Of a DNA stretch of 64,000 nt, positions 37,551 to 50,565 are shown piece by piece. This stretch comes from Paragonimus westermani (lineage: Eukaryota > Platyhelminthes > Trematoda > Plagiorchiida > Troglotrematidae). The stretch lies in assembly GCA_008508345.1 (NCBI GenBank), contig QNGE01003088.1:30093-94092 (forward strand), in the 5' to 3' direction. Each line of letters begins with the position of its first letter. Within the stretch, counting starts at the first letter, position 1. The notes under the pieces are model-generated. The model worked only from the letters and a program-made list of their open reading frames with translations, searched no databases and was not told where the DNA came from. A program made the position numbers and the translations under genes.

Positions 37551-38449
37551 GTAAGAACGTGAGAAAATTGTTCTTTCTCATCCTGGCAATTATTAATGGA
37601 AGGATGCGCGTTTGTTCCAACCTCAATTTTCTTGGTCTAACCATATTACTAGTAACCTGTTTGTTCTGAAATGAAGTTTTTCCACCCAGTTTGATATTAC
37701 GTGGTTTGAGAGGCGATGATCTACGAATTGGTGATAGTTGCATAAACAAGAAGCCCAGTTTCATCCATGCCTGTGCTAAACTGTTGTACCTAATGCAATA
37801 CCAGCATTCAGCAAAATATTCATTTGTGCAATTTTGAAGAACCCTGAGTGGTTGAGTGAATGTTCAAGCATTTTGAGGTCACCTGTATTTTCCAAAGAAC
37901 CTGAAACCGCCACAGGAAGAATAAAGTGGTATTAGAAAGGGTAAAATGGACAGATCTCCTCACGTGAATTAATTTCATGTATGAAATTTAAAGAGAATAC
38001 TGTTCTGTTGCTTGTCTGCGAATAACTGGGGATGCCACATTGCAAGATCTGTGAGTGCACGAACATTTATCTACTAGTAACTCAGACAGAGAAGTGGACA
38101 GCGTGGCTTGCAACGCTTATTCATGTAGAATTTTTGAACACGTTGTTTGGACTAGAATTAACCTTCTTAGGCCCGCTGCTACTAAGCAGGCATGCGCTAG
38201 TCAAGTAACCGTTTGTCTAGAGTGAGTAAAACGATTCTCTGTTGACACGGAAGCATCTGTGATCACCATTCATGTAGTTTCTGAGGTTTGTCGACAGGTC
38301 ACCACTTCCAGCAGTCCGGTATGTGTTACCCGCGTTTGTTAGTCGAATTTCAGAAGCATCGCCGGTCCTGTTTCCAAAATGAGTGTTCTTGTGGAAGGCT
38401 CGAGCATTTGATGATGAAATCAAGAAAGACCAATTTATTTTTCCCGCAG

Positions 38450-38537
38450 GCTACCAGACGGTCACTCGCACTTAGACTGGACTCTCATCACTGTATTGTG
38501 GGGATGCCTGTGTCTTCTTACGTATTCGCTGTGGTGA
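38450..38537 (+). CDS. terminal exon of chain, last membrane segment and stop
   Basis: After a pyrimidine tract ending TTTTTCCCGCAG, one G completes the Gln codon left open at 37550. Then 28 codons, LPDGHSHLDW followed by a helix TLITVLWGCLCLLTYSLW, end at a TGA (38535-38537). The matching phase and the helix ending at the stop support this as the C-terminus. No clear poly(A) signal was seen in the next few hundred bases. Confidence 0.6.
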
Positions 38538-41500
38538 ATTCGTTGTTCACCATAGCTCAGTCGTCCATCAGTTGTTTTTACGTTTGTCGGTCATCATATC
38601 GAATTCGATGTTATTGTGTAGAGCCAAGAGACCACATTAGATTTCGGGTAGTGACAAATGATTTGGCTTAATTAGAGAAATATCTGACAGTTCATCGAAA
38701 TTTACGTTGACAGTGTTTACTGACACACCCGAGCTAACATGAAATAACTATTATCCTTCTAAGCGAGTGTTTTATCTGCTAGTACGCACCCATTGTAAAG
38801 CACATTGAAGACAGTGCGGTTTGTGTATTCTGGTTCAGGCTGACCTGCAACGTCTGGACACTGTCTAGTCTTTGTTAACGGAAACCCTGAAGAACAGTTA
38901 CAGCAAACAGACTAGTGTTAATACATCCCGATTGGGATTCATTCAAAATCCGTAACTCCCATGATAAAACACTGCCGCTCAATCTGCGAAACGGGTTTTC
39001 CTCTTCCTACTGACTCAACCCTATTAGCAATGATTACCGGAGGACTACTTTGCTCCCATTTCCAACCCCAGCAAACTGGTGTTGCTCACTTTCCCAATCA
39101 TCAGGTGTCTCGCTAAATTTTGGATTAGCGGTTTTCACTTACTTTGATAAGTTTTTACCAGCCAGAGATGAAAATTTATGGAAAACCGTCTGGTGACCAC
39201 AATTTTGTCCAGTTTTTGTTCATGTTTTCACACAGTCTACGATACGAGTAAAAAAATCTCAATATTTTACCAAGATTAGCTATAAAATGTCTGCCTGTCG
39301 CATCTAACTAACAGAAGTTTTTGGCTGTTACCACAGTGGAACCTTTTGAATGCTGTCCATTCTGGTTGAGATAATCGAATGGGTTTTAACAAGGTCTGAG
39401 ACACAATGACAAATGCTTTTTTATAATCACATTAGTTACCAAGCCCCATATGACAGATTTGATTTATGTAAGCTCGTGTTATCAGCAGATGTCAGCTGGG
39501 AAAATACGTGTTGTGGCGCTTGCATTGAAAGGGTAGATAGATATTAATATAACAAGCAGTCGCTTCGGTTTCAGAAAGACAGTAAGCCGAACGAAATTTG
39601 TTCAACTTCAGGTGTTGAGCGCGAAAAATCACATTTCCGTATTCGAATGAATGAGTTTGAACGTACAGGAAACCGGGTTTACCTCACAGGTATAGGTGTA
39701 CTCGCTCTAATTTTTACGCTACTTGCCTTCACGGGGGAACGAAAATAAACGACGACTATTACGAATAGTCTCTAGGTGATCTGGACATATTACTTACCGA
39801 CTGACGAATAAGCTAAGAGTCAATCCGTTAGAGTCAAAATGCACGCTTCAGTCAGTTGTTTCCACAAGAATTGTTCACAGAAATGTTTACTACTGTGTCT
39901 AGCTATATTGCTTAAAGTTGAAAAGGTCCAATCACACAACTCATAAGCAGGTTCAGCATGGCCTGATGCAACCAAAGTTTGGCATTGCTTCGGCATCCAG
40001 TAGGAATGTGACCGGAGGTGACAAACAGTAGTTTAGTGTGAATGGATTGAGGTGGCAACATTATGACCTTCGGATGCAAGAAGTTTGTATATTACTGACA
40101 GAGTGAAGCCACATTAAATTTTACGGAACTGGATGGAATAACTGCAAAGAACCGTGAATAAAAATCCGCGTAAAATACGTGCATATTTTTCGATCGATCC
40201 TGTAGTTTACTGTATCACAAGTATCAACGACAGTTTTGTTTCCCCGGAAGAATTTTTTCATAGTTTGCCGATAAAATCAGCCCAAAGTCGATCCTGCCTC
40301 GCAGAAGTAACAGGCACTTGTACTTCACGAATTAATTCGAAGTTGAATATTTGTCTCCCTGAATACCAGTTCGGTTTTGTTACACACTGAAATTCAAGAA
40401 ATCGACGCAAATAAAATCAGTTACTCTATGCCCATATTATCGGTTTTTGTGAGATAACTTAATGTGTCCCCTCCCACCACAATGACAGCCTCCAGAGGTA
40501 ATACTTCGTTCATACCCTTTACAGTGGGCATATTATTATGCTCACTTGTGGTGTACCCACACTTACAGATTTCCCAGCATTCGATGCCAGGTTACCTGTC
40601 CTCAACGACCAAAGCTAAGGGACACATGTACACACCACTTACCACAAGTAACTCGCGATGCAATTTGGATAGTTAGTAGACTGAGATGAATCACTGCCGA
40701 CAAACTGATCCCCCGATTACCGTTGGTGTTTACGAGATACTTTCACACCCAAACACACCCATAACCTTGCCATCATTGGGTCTCGCTGGGATTTCTTCTT
40801 GTTTCCAGGTGGTTCCAGCCAGCCGGGAGAAATCAGGGCGTAAAAATGTATTGTCACTTTTTTGAAGTTCTGTGATAACTTATCTTTGGTAACATCCTGT
40901 TCGTTTCGGAGTCACGGTATCATACGATCATGCAATTAAGCACATGTCAATAGATGCTTCGTATATCATTTCAGAGTGTACTATCGCCTTTATCTCAGTG
41001 AATTACATATCAGTGTTATCCATATTGTGTTGAAATGATGGCTGGTCCCAAGATATCCGTCCACACTTTTGCGTCACGTCGGACTCACAATCTGAAGCAG
41101 TATAGGACGAAAGCAGTTGAAAACTCGTGCCGAATGGATTACGAAGGAGAACCGATTGGGTTGCAGTGTCATCAACGTGGCGTGCGATTATCTTATAAAC
41201 ATTAGGAAAAGCGACAGACTTACTCCGATGGGGTGTTTGGCGCGCGTGTTAGTTTGGGGGCTGATACACAGTGGGTTGCCTAGGACCAGTGTATTAGGGA
41301 CCGCGTAGGAGGCAGTGCTAATGAATCATCGGACATATGAGAGAAGTACCTAGTATCCGTTTTCCGGAATGTACCTCGGTTTTTAAACCGTATCTTACTC
41401 AACATGACGACATCAATGGTGGCGGTTCATTTTCTTTATGATCATTGTGGGATGGCAGTCCTTCCAGCTGGTGCTGTATGTAACTGTATTCCCTGTGCTG

Positions 41501-43164
41501 ATTGACGGTAGCTGGTCCGTAAGCGAGCACCTTAAGTTGGATGTCGGATCAGCACTACGGTACATTCGCCTGAATTTGTTATAAAGACCAATTTGGGATG
41601 AGTCATCAGTAGCACATTTCCCACTAGTCACAACAGTTAAGTGCAGACAAACTCTGGTCAGTTTATCCGGATCATTGGAGCTGGTACTCACCACTGTACT
41701 GTCGAAGGAAATCGTAAGTTAAATACTTCTGGAAGGAAAGAGATCACATACCGTTATTTGGAATAGTTGACGGTAAGACCGATACAAGCTCGCAGTTGAC
41801 TATAACGCAGTGCCATGTTGAATGATGTCTCTAACCGTTGTGTTGCCATTCGTGTACACTCATCAACAAACCATTAGGGTTGAAACAGCGGTGACTCTGA
41901 TGTACAAACTATCTTGTGACCTTTGCAAGCGGTAGCCTTTTTCTTAAGTGCGTGGACGAATGAGCCGTTGGTCCATGGAGGAGCACGTTGAAACTTAGCA
42001 CGAGCGCGGAGCACACAGGCGGCCTTGAAGCGAACGCAACACTAAACGGTGATTTTTATGCTCGCCAAACCTCTGAAGGCTGGCGAATATCACCAGATTC
42101 TCTTAACGGACCACATACCGTTCATGGTGGTGTCGTGGCTGTTGATATGTTTGTCAGGATGTCACTATCTGGTTTTTCTTCCATTTTCAGGGTGTCACAT
42201 TAGTCATGTTTCACTGTGTTCTGAGACCTGGCGGGCTACATCTACTAGTGACCATATCGAAGACTTTAATTCATTGGATGGGGTGGTCGCAACGGGAAGA
42301 CAATCAAGACGACAAGGTCACTGAATATCAGCATTCTTTCATGTCTGATGAGGTTTGTGAAAACCTAAGTTTATAATAAAGCCCGGATCCGTTGTTCTAA
42401 TACAACTGTGTAAAGAAATTGTAATCTTGGTTAAATATTGTCCAAGGTTGTATTGGGATGACAATTTTATCAAAGAACAACACCGATTCTGTTAAGCTGC
42501 TCTGAACTTACGATCTGCTGTGAGATTTGCAGCCTTTCGAAAAAGTGACTGAGTTGAGTAACTGATTACTCGAGCAAAAGCGCAGTTTTGAACAGTCTAC
42601 CCACTCTGCAAAATTGGACGAAGATTGTGGTACTACACCTGCAAATCAAAACAGTTCACTTGACAAGTTGTGTAATCCACAACATACAAATTAATAAATT
42701 AACGATTTGACACGGTCAACACATTGTGCATTTGAACAAAATTTAAACATTTTCCTAAAAAGCCCCGGTCAGCGCATCACTACAAGTTTGTTTAGCCCAG
42801 GTTTTCTAGTACATGTTTTAAGTGGACCATTTGCCATATCTAATAGCAGTCTTTGCATCCGAGCAAAGGTTCATCCGACCCTTTTCATTGGAAAGCATTA
42901 GTTCAGGGTTTTGTTTTGCTAGAGCTCATCAACAGTACGCATCCTTGTCACTACTTGAACTTGAAGTTTGGACAAGCTGTCATGAAGCAAGCCTATTGAT
43001 CTCGCGGCATGTATGGCTACATAGCCATATCTAAACCCTCAGCTAGGTTGTTGCTTGCGAGAACGTGGGTCAGAGTATGACTCCCAAACTTGACGTAAAT
43101 ATGTGCCACTGATGAGCTCTGAGATTAGCATAACTTAAATCAGATGCATCCTTTCCAAAGTGAA
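38538..43164. other. non-coding stretch
   Basis: No recognised gene or element. Frames are short and overlapping on both strands. Confidence 0.4.
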
Positions 43165-43584
43165 TTACGGGAAAGTGTATGGGACCAGGAAGTCAGCAGT
43201 CAGTTTTGAGTGATGTTCAGCCCATACACTAGACAAATTCCTTATTAACTGCCGGTTATGATTATAAAATTTAACAAATTTGGTTGTTTCTCTAATGTTG
43301 ACTTGATGAGTAGTCTTACGTATAGGGTCAAGGATTGGAGTTACAAGGACAATTGTTTTCTTCTGTCGAGTTGATCGGGCAATCTCTTCACAATTCTGAA
43401 ACAACTGTGGTTGAGATTTGATTGGGATAACTCGGACATGCCTAAGGATATCATCATTTCTCACTGAGAACGTGAATGGGATATGCAATGGTGGCGAACC
43501 ACAACGAATGTTTTCGGCCAAAATGGGGTGGTCGAAAATTCCATATGACCGTGTGTGAATGGTGATTAGTGTGCGCCAGGCCAA
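43165..43584 (-). repeat. dispersed repeat containing a 139-codon frame
   Basis: The - strand frame starts MAWRTLITIHTRSYGIFDHP and includes RHVRVIPIKSQPQLFQNCEE and KKTIVLVTPILD. A diverged partner exists at about 46250-46380, whose - strand translation keeps HVR and TVLLTPIGNLTI in the same order. This marks the frame as part of a dispersed repeat, probably not a host gene. The element type is unknown. Confidence 0.45.
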
Positions 43585-46245
43585 TTACCCACCACTAATC
43601 CCTGCCTGTATTTACACCTCTCTGAATGTGATGGAATGTTGGTATAATGAAAACTCCGTTACCAAAAATAGCTACATTTTGTTCATCTCACTGTCATGAA
43701 CACTTGTTCGCATTGAACAATTAACTAACTCAACTGGCGTATATTGTCACATATTGTGTGTAACCAGCTATGTCCGTTCTTATTTCTCGTTTGACTGACT
43801 GATATCAGAAGATCTGTAAATCGTGCATATTGTCGCAAAATTTATTTAATATATGGATTTTTGAACACAGGAACTTTGGTGCTTTTATTGTCTTGGTAAT
43901 TTAGTCTCAAAGTGTTCCTTTTCTTGACCCCCAAAATTTATTGATGTCACGTCCAAACGGATTCAGCTAGTAGTGACTACTCGCTTCAGCCATACGAGTT
44001 GCTAATGTTTCCACATTATTCGTCTCAAGTTTGGCGTGTTCGTATCAGGAAAAATATATTTAGTAGGGTCCATAATATCCATCTACCTCCAAAACAGTTA
44101 CTAGATTCGTGACAAACCAGGTTGTGAACTCTTTGTAGGCTTCGAAAAAGGACGCCCAGTATGAATCTGCGTTTCTTCTCGTCGTGGTGCCTGGTCAACA
44201 GTGACCAAAGTCCAAAAACCGGCATCCCCTTATCCATGATCGATTGCATTCACTTTCTCGCACACGGGACTCACGGGGTGGAAAGCAGTAAAACGAACTG
44301 ATAAATAGCTTGATAGTATTCTTGCCTGTATAAACTGTTCGGAGAAGGCAAAGTAACAGTTTCATTCATTACGGAAGCACTGTGTGTATTTTCAGGCCAT
44401 TAACTGATGGCTGAAATATATTTGTTGCATTTGGTGTTGAGTAGTCCTACTGGTTCACTATGAGTCATGGTAAGGTGTCATGGGACTACTGGACCCATTG
44501 CTGGGTAATCCACTGATTTTATTCGCTGAATTTAATCAGTCGACTTGTTCATTTCCCGAGTGGTTTTTGGTATGAGTATCTCTTTCGAGTAATCCCTGGC
44601 TACAGTTTCACAGTCTTTGTGACCTTCGTGCACAACTTCTATGAAGAGGATTTTCTTGATCAAATCAAGTGTTTCCCTTTTGGGATTTTGCCCACTATGA
44701 ATGTATGTTATGACAAAGGCATACACGTATTGAGGTTACTATGACGGTTGTTATTACGCGATTTTATTCATACCGGTTTTGAATGTAATAGGTACAGAAT
44801 GTTAGTCTGTCACGTCAAAGGACTATCCGGTTATAACAACGTCTGTTGTGGTTGAACCTTAAAGTATGCGAATATTTGAACTGTCACACTACAATAACTT
44901 ATCCCGGGGAAAGGCTTTCAAATTAAAACCCTTTTGGAATGAACTCGGTTCTTGCATCAGTTATAATTAGCACTGGGAAATTTGAATGATATACCCCTAA
45001 CAACCTTCACAGCTAACTGCAGCTTTTACGATAAATTGGATACTCTAATCACCCTCTTCTGGAAATAGACAATAAACCTGAGTTTAGCGCTTGTCCCAAT
45101 TGGTCAGTATTATAAAGCTATGCGAGTGTAGGAACATGAGCTACCACCTGAAAGGACTGCTTGATTTCCATTTATAAGCTAAAGTGGTTGAGAAGTAAAA
45201 TATGTTAACTTGGTCACGTCCTGTTTGAAATCGACCATACAGTAGTGAACATGATTGATTCTTGAGGAAGTGAACTGGCATCCGAATCCGGGCACTAGTG
45301 GGTACAAGCCGTAACAAGAGTGTAATTCGGCTGCCGCTTTTCAAAATGAGTTGACTAAAATGTGTGATTACAAAAGTTGCAAACAACCGTAAACGGCGCT
45401 CAGTTTAGTCCGTGTGATTTTTGCTGCCCATCCCATGTTAGAGTTGGTCACATGTTACAAACGACATTGGTGTTTTGTTCTTCTTTTAGCCTGGGCAAGT
45501 ATCTCCTTCTCTGTTCATGCGAACAAACACCACCACAAATTCGTTAACTTCTTTGGAGTGTGACAAACCTGTGGCACACACATCTAAGCAGGTCAGTATT
45601 TCGAATGCACAATACGTCTAGGTTACTGTCATTTTCTTCATGAATCAGCCACCAGGCACCCTTTTATTGTTTTAGACAGATCATTAGTCACGAAACCAGA
45701 TTGGACGCAGATTATAGGTTGCACTTGTGCACTCTGCCAATAGATTCAATCGCTCCGTAAGCCGTATTTTACGGTTTCGTGTCGGCTGCTATCCAGTTTT
45801 CATTGATGGTAATGACCAAGTTGTCAAGTTGTTATTCATTCGTTTCTTGTACTTCTGTGATTAGCGATATGTGTCGCAAACCGCAGATGAGGTGTGAGAG
45901 CATTCCCCTGTCCATCTTCACAGGTACATTTACCCCACTGCATCTCATAATCTTGCCTGTTCATGTTGTGTATCAACGTATTTCTGCATAGGCTTCTTAT
46001 CCGTAATGTCTCGGAGCACTATGGTCACTTTTTACGGTCTGTTACTGCATGCACAAACAATTCCATCCATTTCATGTGAACATTATTTGATCAAAACCGT
46101 CGCATTCAGACAGAATTTTCAGCCATCCTCTTTCAAAAGGAAGCACTGGACTCGAGTTTCACTCTCAATAGCACTCCTAAGTAATATAGATTCTAGCCAT
46201 GGCTGAGATTTCGTAAGATCAGATATGTCTTCCTGTCTCGGAAGT
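43585..46245. other. non-coding stretch
   Basis: Nothing recognised; only short frames. Confidence 0.4.
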
Positions 46246-46249
46246 TCTA

Positions 46250-46480
46250 ATCGTGAGGTTACCGATTGGAGTTAACAGGACGGTTGCTGTGTTTCCTCTT
46301 GAGACGATCAGGCAACCTGATCATTGTTCACAAGCGTGAGTAGTTGAGCGTACAGATTTTATAATTCGGTCATGCCTAATGTGAGGTCAATGGCGGCGCA
46401 GTGGTCAACACAGTTGCCTCATGATTGGAATGGCCGGAGTTCAAATCCTGGTCGTGGCAAGGATATGCCCTACTGACGAG
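46250..46480 (+). repeat. tRNA-like SINE attached to a dispersed repeat
   Basis: 46386-46460 looks like a tRNA-derived head: GGCGGCGCAGTGGTCAACA resembles an A box and GGAGTTCAAATCCTGG a B box, about 45 bases apart, both in + orientation. The B box is near-consensus and the A box has one likely mismatch. The 136 bases before it resemble 43315-43445. No intact tRNA fold with 3' acceptor was recognised, so a SINE or tRNA pseudogene is more likely than a functional tRNA. Confidence 0.5.
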
Positions 46481-49400
46481 CTCTTCTGAGAGCGCTTCTT
46501 TTCAGAATAGGTTGACTGGAAATTCTACGAGAATGCGACAGCTACAATCAAATGTAAGTGACGTTCGACTTGAAATTAACCAATTCCCCGACTACTAATC
46601 AGTAATTCCATGTATCTCATCGCCAGTACTTCTAACATTGAATTTTTTTCTGAAGGTTTCATTGTGAATGCCACATACCAGATTCCTTTCTAAGGACTAC
46701 TTTGCACGTTAGTTTACTCCGTTCTAATACTCTTCTGTGATTCTGCCAGCACTGTTAGTAGGTGAGCCGAAACACAACCTCCTCACTAGACAATTCTTTA
46801 GGACTTAATTCCAAAGCGTTCCTTGAAGTAGGACAAATTAGCTCAAACCATATGTTCTGCTCCAACCCATTTCATTCTGTCTATCACGACTTAGCCTACT
46901 TCCAGCCAGTTGGTGGGACGAAGAAGACAATGAGCCTTTTGCACTGAGACTGTCTCATACTAGGTCGGTTGGGCTATACCAGTGTTGCAGGTTGATTACT
47001 GAATCGAGTTACCTCTATGATGAGTGCTCCCATCACACAACTTTCTCATATTCGACACAGCCACTTACCTCACTCCCGAATAATCTCTCGTCATGTGTAT
47101 GCGACTTTTCTAGCCCGGATTCATATATTTATCCATACGTTTGGGAGATCTACATTTTCCGTACACCAGGGTACAGTTGAAAAGGGATTTACCGTACATT
47201 GGCCGTTACACGATCAGTTGAATCTGCGGTATTCGTACAGATATTCTAACTCGGCTTACATGACTTACTGTGAACACCAAAACTAAACACTAGTGTTCGT
47301 TCATGTCACTTAGTTTATTGCAGTCGAGGGGCAATACGTCTCAGCATCCACTTAAATCGCTTATCACAGTAGTTAAGTGGTTTCCTATTCCTAGTTTTTG
47401 ATGTTTGTAACTAGAGCTGATGGCCTGGATAATTGATTTTCACCGAAATCGCAGTTTGGGTTACAGACGTTTCCTCTTGAGTTACCAAACTTCAGGCTTA
47501 CTTTGATATCTTCAGACACATAAGCACTGAGGGCGCTATCTTGTTCGATGATGAAACGTTTGAAACCAAAACGCCATCCTCAGTGTACAAGCAAATATCT
47601 AGATTTTGCGTTTTATTAGATGTGATATACCAGTAAAAACGGAACTCTTTGGACTCAGTGGGGAACGGAACATTCTATTAAACACAGTTGAATTATTACA
47701 ACATTTCAGTGAAGCTAACTTTTGTATGTAACTGTAACGCGGTAACGTTTTGATATCCTTTCTTTTCATCGGTTGACATAACTCTTGTAGTTGGTTGGTC
47801 ACTCTTAAGATTTGCCACGAGGATTTCACTCTCTTGAGTCATAAACAAGACAAAGTACCATACTTTGCCAGTTGACCTATTATTATCAATTACAAATTAC
47901 ATACATCGAACGAATTGGGAAAAACAGTGGCTAAACACGTAAAGTACTGCATAATCAAAACTTTAGGAACTAACATAAACCTTGGTGGCCAAACTGTCAT
48001 CCCGTCCTTCTACCCGTAAAACTGGTCAAAACATTAAAGCTGGACGTTCTACGTGCAACGGTGTTTTGGTGAAGCTAGCTATATTTTTTCAAGTTTTTGA
48101 TTGAAATGGTTGTTCGTAAGAAAAGAGATGAAATCACCCACTATGATATAATTAGGTGCAATTTTTTGCAAACAACATAGAAATTTGTTCACATAGGCGA
48201 ATACCGTCTGACATGAAGATTGGCTTTGCATACTTTCCGGTTGCTCCTTCAATCATCGTTTGATAGAGAATGATGGCTCAGTGTTAACGTTCGTCAGTAT
48301 GTACCATTGTTCAGAATACATTAAACCTCTTGGAGCATAGATGTATAGAAGGCATATCACCACTGGGCCAAACCTGGGCATAGTCGGACCGTGTGGTTAA
48401 TACTGTTGAATAAATCTGTGCATTGTTTGCGTTGGTAAAATCAACATGTGCAAGATGAGGATGAAAACAACTCGGTCAGATGAACGTCACTCACTTCGCT
48501 GTGATGTTTACTAATTGATATGGCATCTGTGTGTACTAATCGCACGATGGAGTATAGAAGGCGCTGATAAAACTGAACACAGAGTGGGAAATAGTTACAG
48601 GATATTTTGTTACATTTTTACCACTTTATGATCTTTTCAACTTCTAAACATTTTGTGAAGAGGGAAGTTGTGTAACTTTATTTTTGTATTAATTTTTGTG
48701 TGGACATCAAATTGTTTGCTTCAGGGAGCTGCAATTTCCATTTGCTTAGAAAAATCAATTTCCAAATGTGAAGATATAACTTAACTTACCACCTGCCAGT
48801 CAACCTACACTCGGCTTACGTTGTTCTTTTTTTGTAAATTTGGTACAAGTTCCAGTGCTCTGGAATGCCTCACGGTAATAAACACCTATCGGCGATCCTA
48901 GAGTTATTCAAGTGTACCGGCAGTTACCCTGATTCAATGCTTGAACTTTTGAGCAAGGAACGTATCGATGTGATAAGAAAAAAGTGAGATATGACAGCAG
49001 TCCAGACGGTAGCTACTGAGAATTGTTGTGTGAATATCTCCCAAGCAGCACAACCCATGTGGTCCCCTAGGGAACCCCGGGGGAGTTGGGGGCTGGTAGT
49101 GGGTAAAGATGAGGTATGACTGTAAAAACCCCTGGGGGACCCATGAGGGCAAAATGGGGGCTAGCCCCGATTTTTCTCTTTCCTTAACAACCACGCAGTA
49201 TTGATTCACTTCATCCTTATCTCTTGCTCTACCTAGTGTACATTGCTCCCCAGTCCACTGAACGACCCCCTAATAAACGAATATCAACAACGACTGAAAA
49301 AAATGAAAAAGCGTGCACCTTTATTGTTCGTCATCATAGAGTTACAACACGATTGTTCGATTTAGCAAATTGCCGTTCTTGCGTGCACGTTGTTGGTAGT

Positions 49401-50140
49401 TCATACGGGGACGTTGCTCACTGATCATCTTTGCCAACACAAATTGCTTATTTTTGACGAATATCTGCGAAGTAACGAAATGGATACTGTGAATGAGGAC
49501 TTCAGTGAAGCGCCGTAGAGTAGTGTGAATGTTCGCGTGGGTAAAAATATATAAACAGACAGCTGAAGTTGCTGAGCAACAAGCGATAACAAATCTCCCA
49601 AGGCAACTTATGGTTGACACACTGGATATAACGATTTAAATGTGAATGCAGTTTACAAACATAAACAAGTATTTGTAAGTAAAAATCCGTCTCACCTGAT
49701 TTGTTGGATTGCAGTTTCAGTACACGCATTCTAATGATCTGAAAACGGATATTTAAAAAAAATGTGACGATAGTTAACATGCTAATGCACATTCTTTTGT
49801 TCAAGTGGCAAACGCTAATAATTGCTGTTACATACTTCCAATTCATCAAATCTATAGTACAAATGGGTACGCTTCATACAGATCTGAAAGCAGTTTTCCA
49901 AAACTATACAAATATCCGTACAAAGAAACATGTAAGTGTATATGTATGTCAAGAAGACATGACATCAAGGGAAAAATTAAATAGCGTTACTTTTCATCCT
50001 GAGTTTTCGTCCACCTTCTCGGTCTCGTGCGTTATGCAGCCACTATTTAATCTCTGATTCCACCCCTTTCTCCGTCGCTCTCGCGAAACGAGAGTGACAT
50101 ACGGCGTCCGAAGGTGACTAATGTGATTGAACACAGATTT
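46481..50140. other. non-coding stretch with a GC-rich block
   Basis: No supported gene. The GC-rich tract at 49040-49170 is listed separately. Confidence 0.4.
49045..49170. repeat. GC-rich block with internal near-repeats
   Basis: CCCCTAGGGAACCCCGGGGG and later ACCCCTGGGGGACCCATGAG are related units, each followed by a TTGGGGGCTGG or ATGGGGGCTAG string. The block stands out strongly from AT-rich surroundings. Function unknown; could be part of a repeat family. Confidence 0.5.
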
Positions 50141-50145
50141 CCTAC

Positions 50146-50565
50146 CTACAGCAACTTTCATAATTTTCAGTTTGCTGGCTTGATGCTTCCCATGTACCCC
50201 ACTCCAATTAAGTTGCCGTGAAGCATTCACACTAAACACCGAGGAGAATATTCGACATAGGTGATCACGAAGATCCGTACCCTCTAATCGAGACAAATGA
50301 GATACAATGGCGTCGTAGTAGTGCTCATCTTCCAGCTGTTGTTCAGATAAATGGAGTTCTTCGGCTGAAGATATTGTTTTGAAAGCAATGTGTTCAGTCT
50401 GTCTTGAAATTGTAGCTGCTCGGTTATCTACCGACTGTACTGCCTCACTTAGTGCCTAAACGGTTGCTTCAGTTCGCATGAAACGTTTCTTCAAAGCGAC
50501 CATGGCATCCGGAAATGGAGTGGTGAATTGACGGCAAATCTTACCAAAAAATTGGTTGATAGCTT
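50146..50565 (-). pseudogene. DUF4806-like domain remnant
   Basis: The - strand reads AINQFFGKICRQFTTPFPDA, then MVALKKRFMRTEATV, an in-frame TAG (50456-50458), then SVDNRAATISRQ, SSAEELHLSEQQLEDEHYYD and LSRLEGTDLRDHLCRIFSSV. It ends NASRQLNWSGVHGKHQASKL and KIMKVAVG at a possible donor GTAGGA (50145 downward). The pattern of a short acidic helix, an L-x-x-L-G-G-like turn, a basic helix and then the W-x-G-x-x-G-K step resembles DUF4806, a domain found in multicopy animal and transposon-associated proteins. The stop suggests a pseudogene or a repeat-borne copy. The family call is from memory of the pattern. Confidence 0.45.

Noticed and set aside
38288..38671. 127-codon + strand frame
   Set aside because: Overlaps the proposed terminal exon in another frame; the exon frame gives a splice-compatible membrane helix, this one no recognisable domain.
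41413..41694. 93-codon - strand frame
   Set aside because: Checked for PLE or gypsy motifs because of its length; none found.
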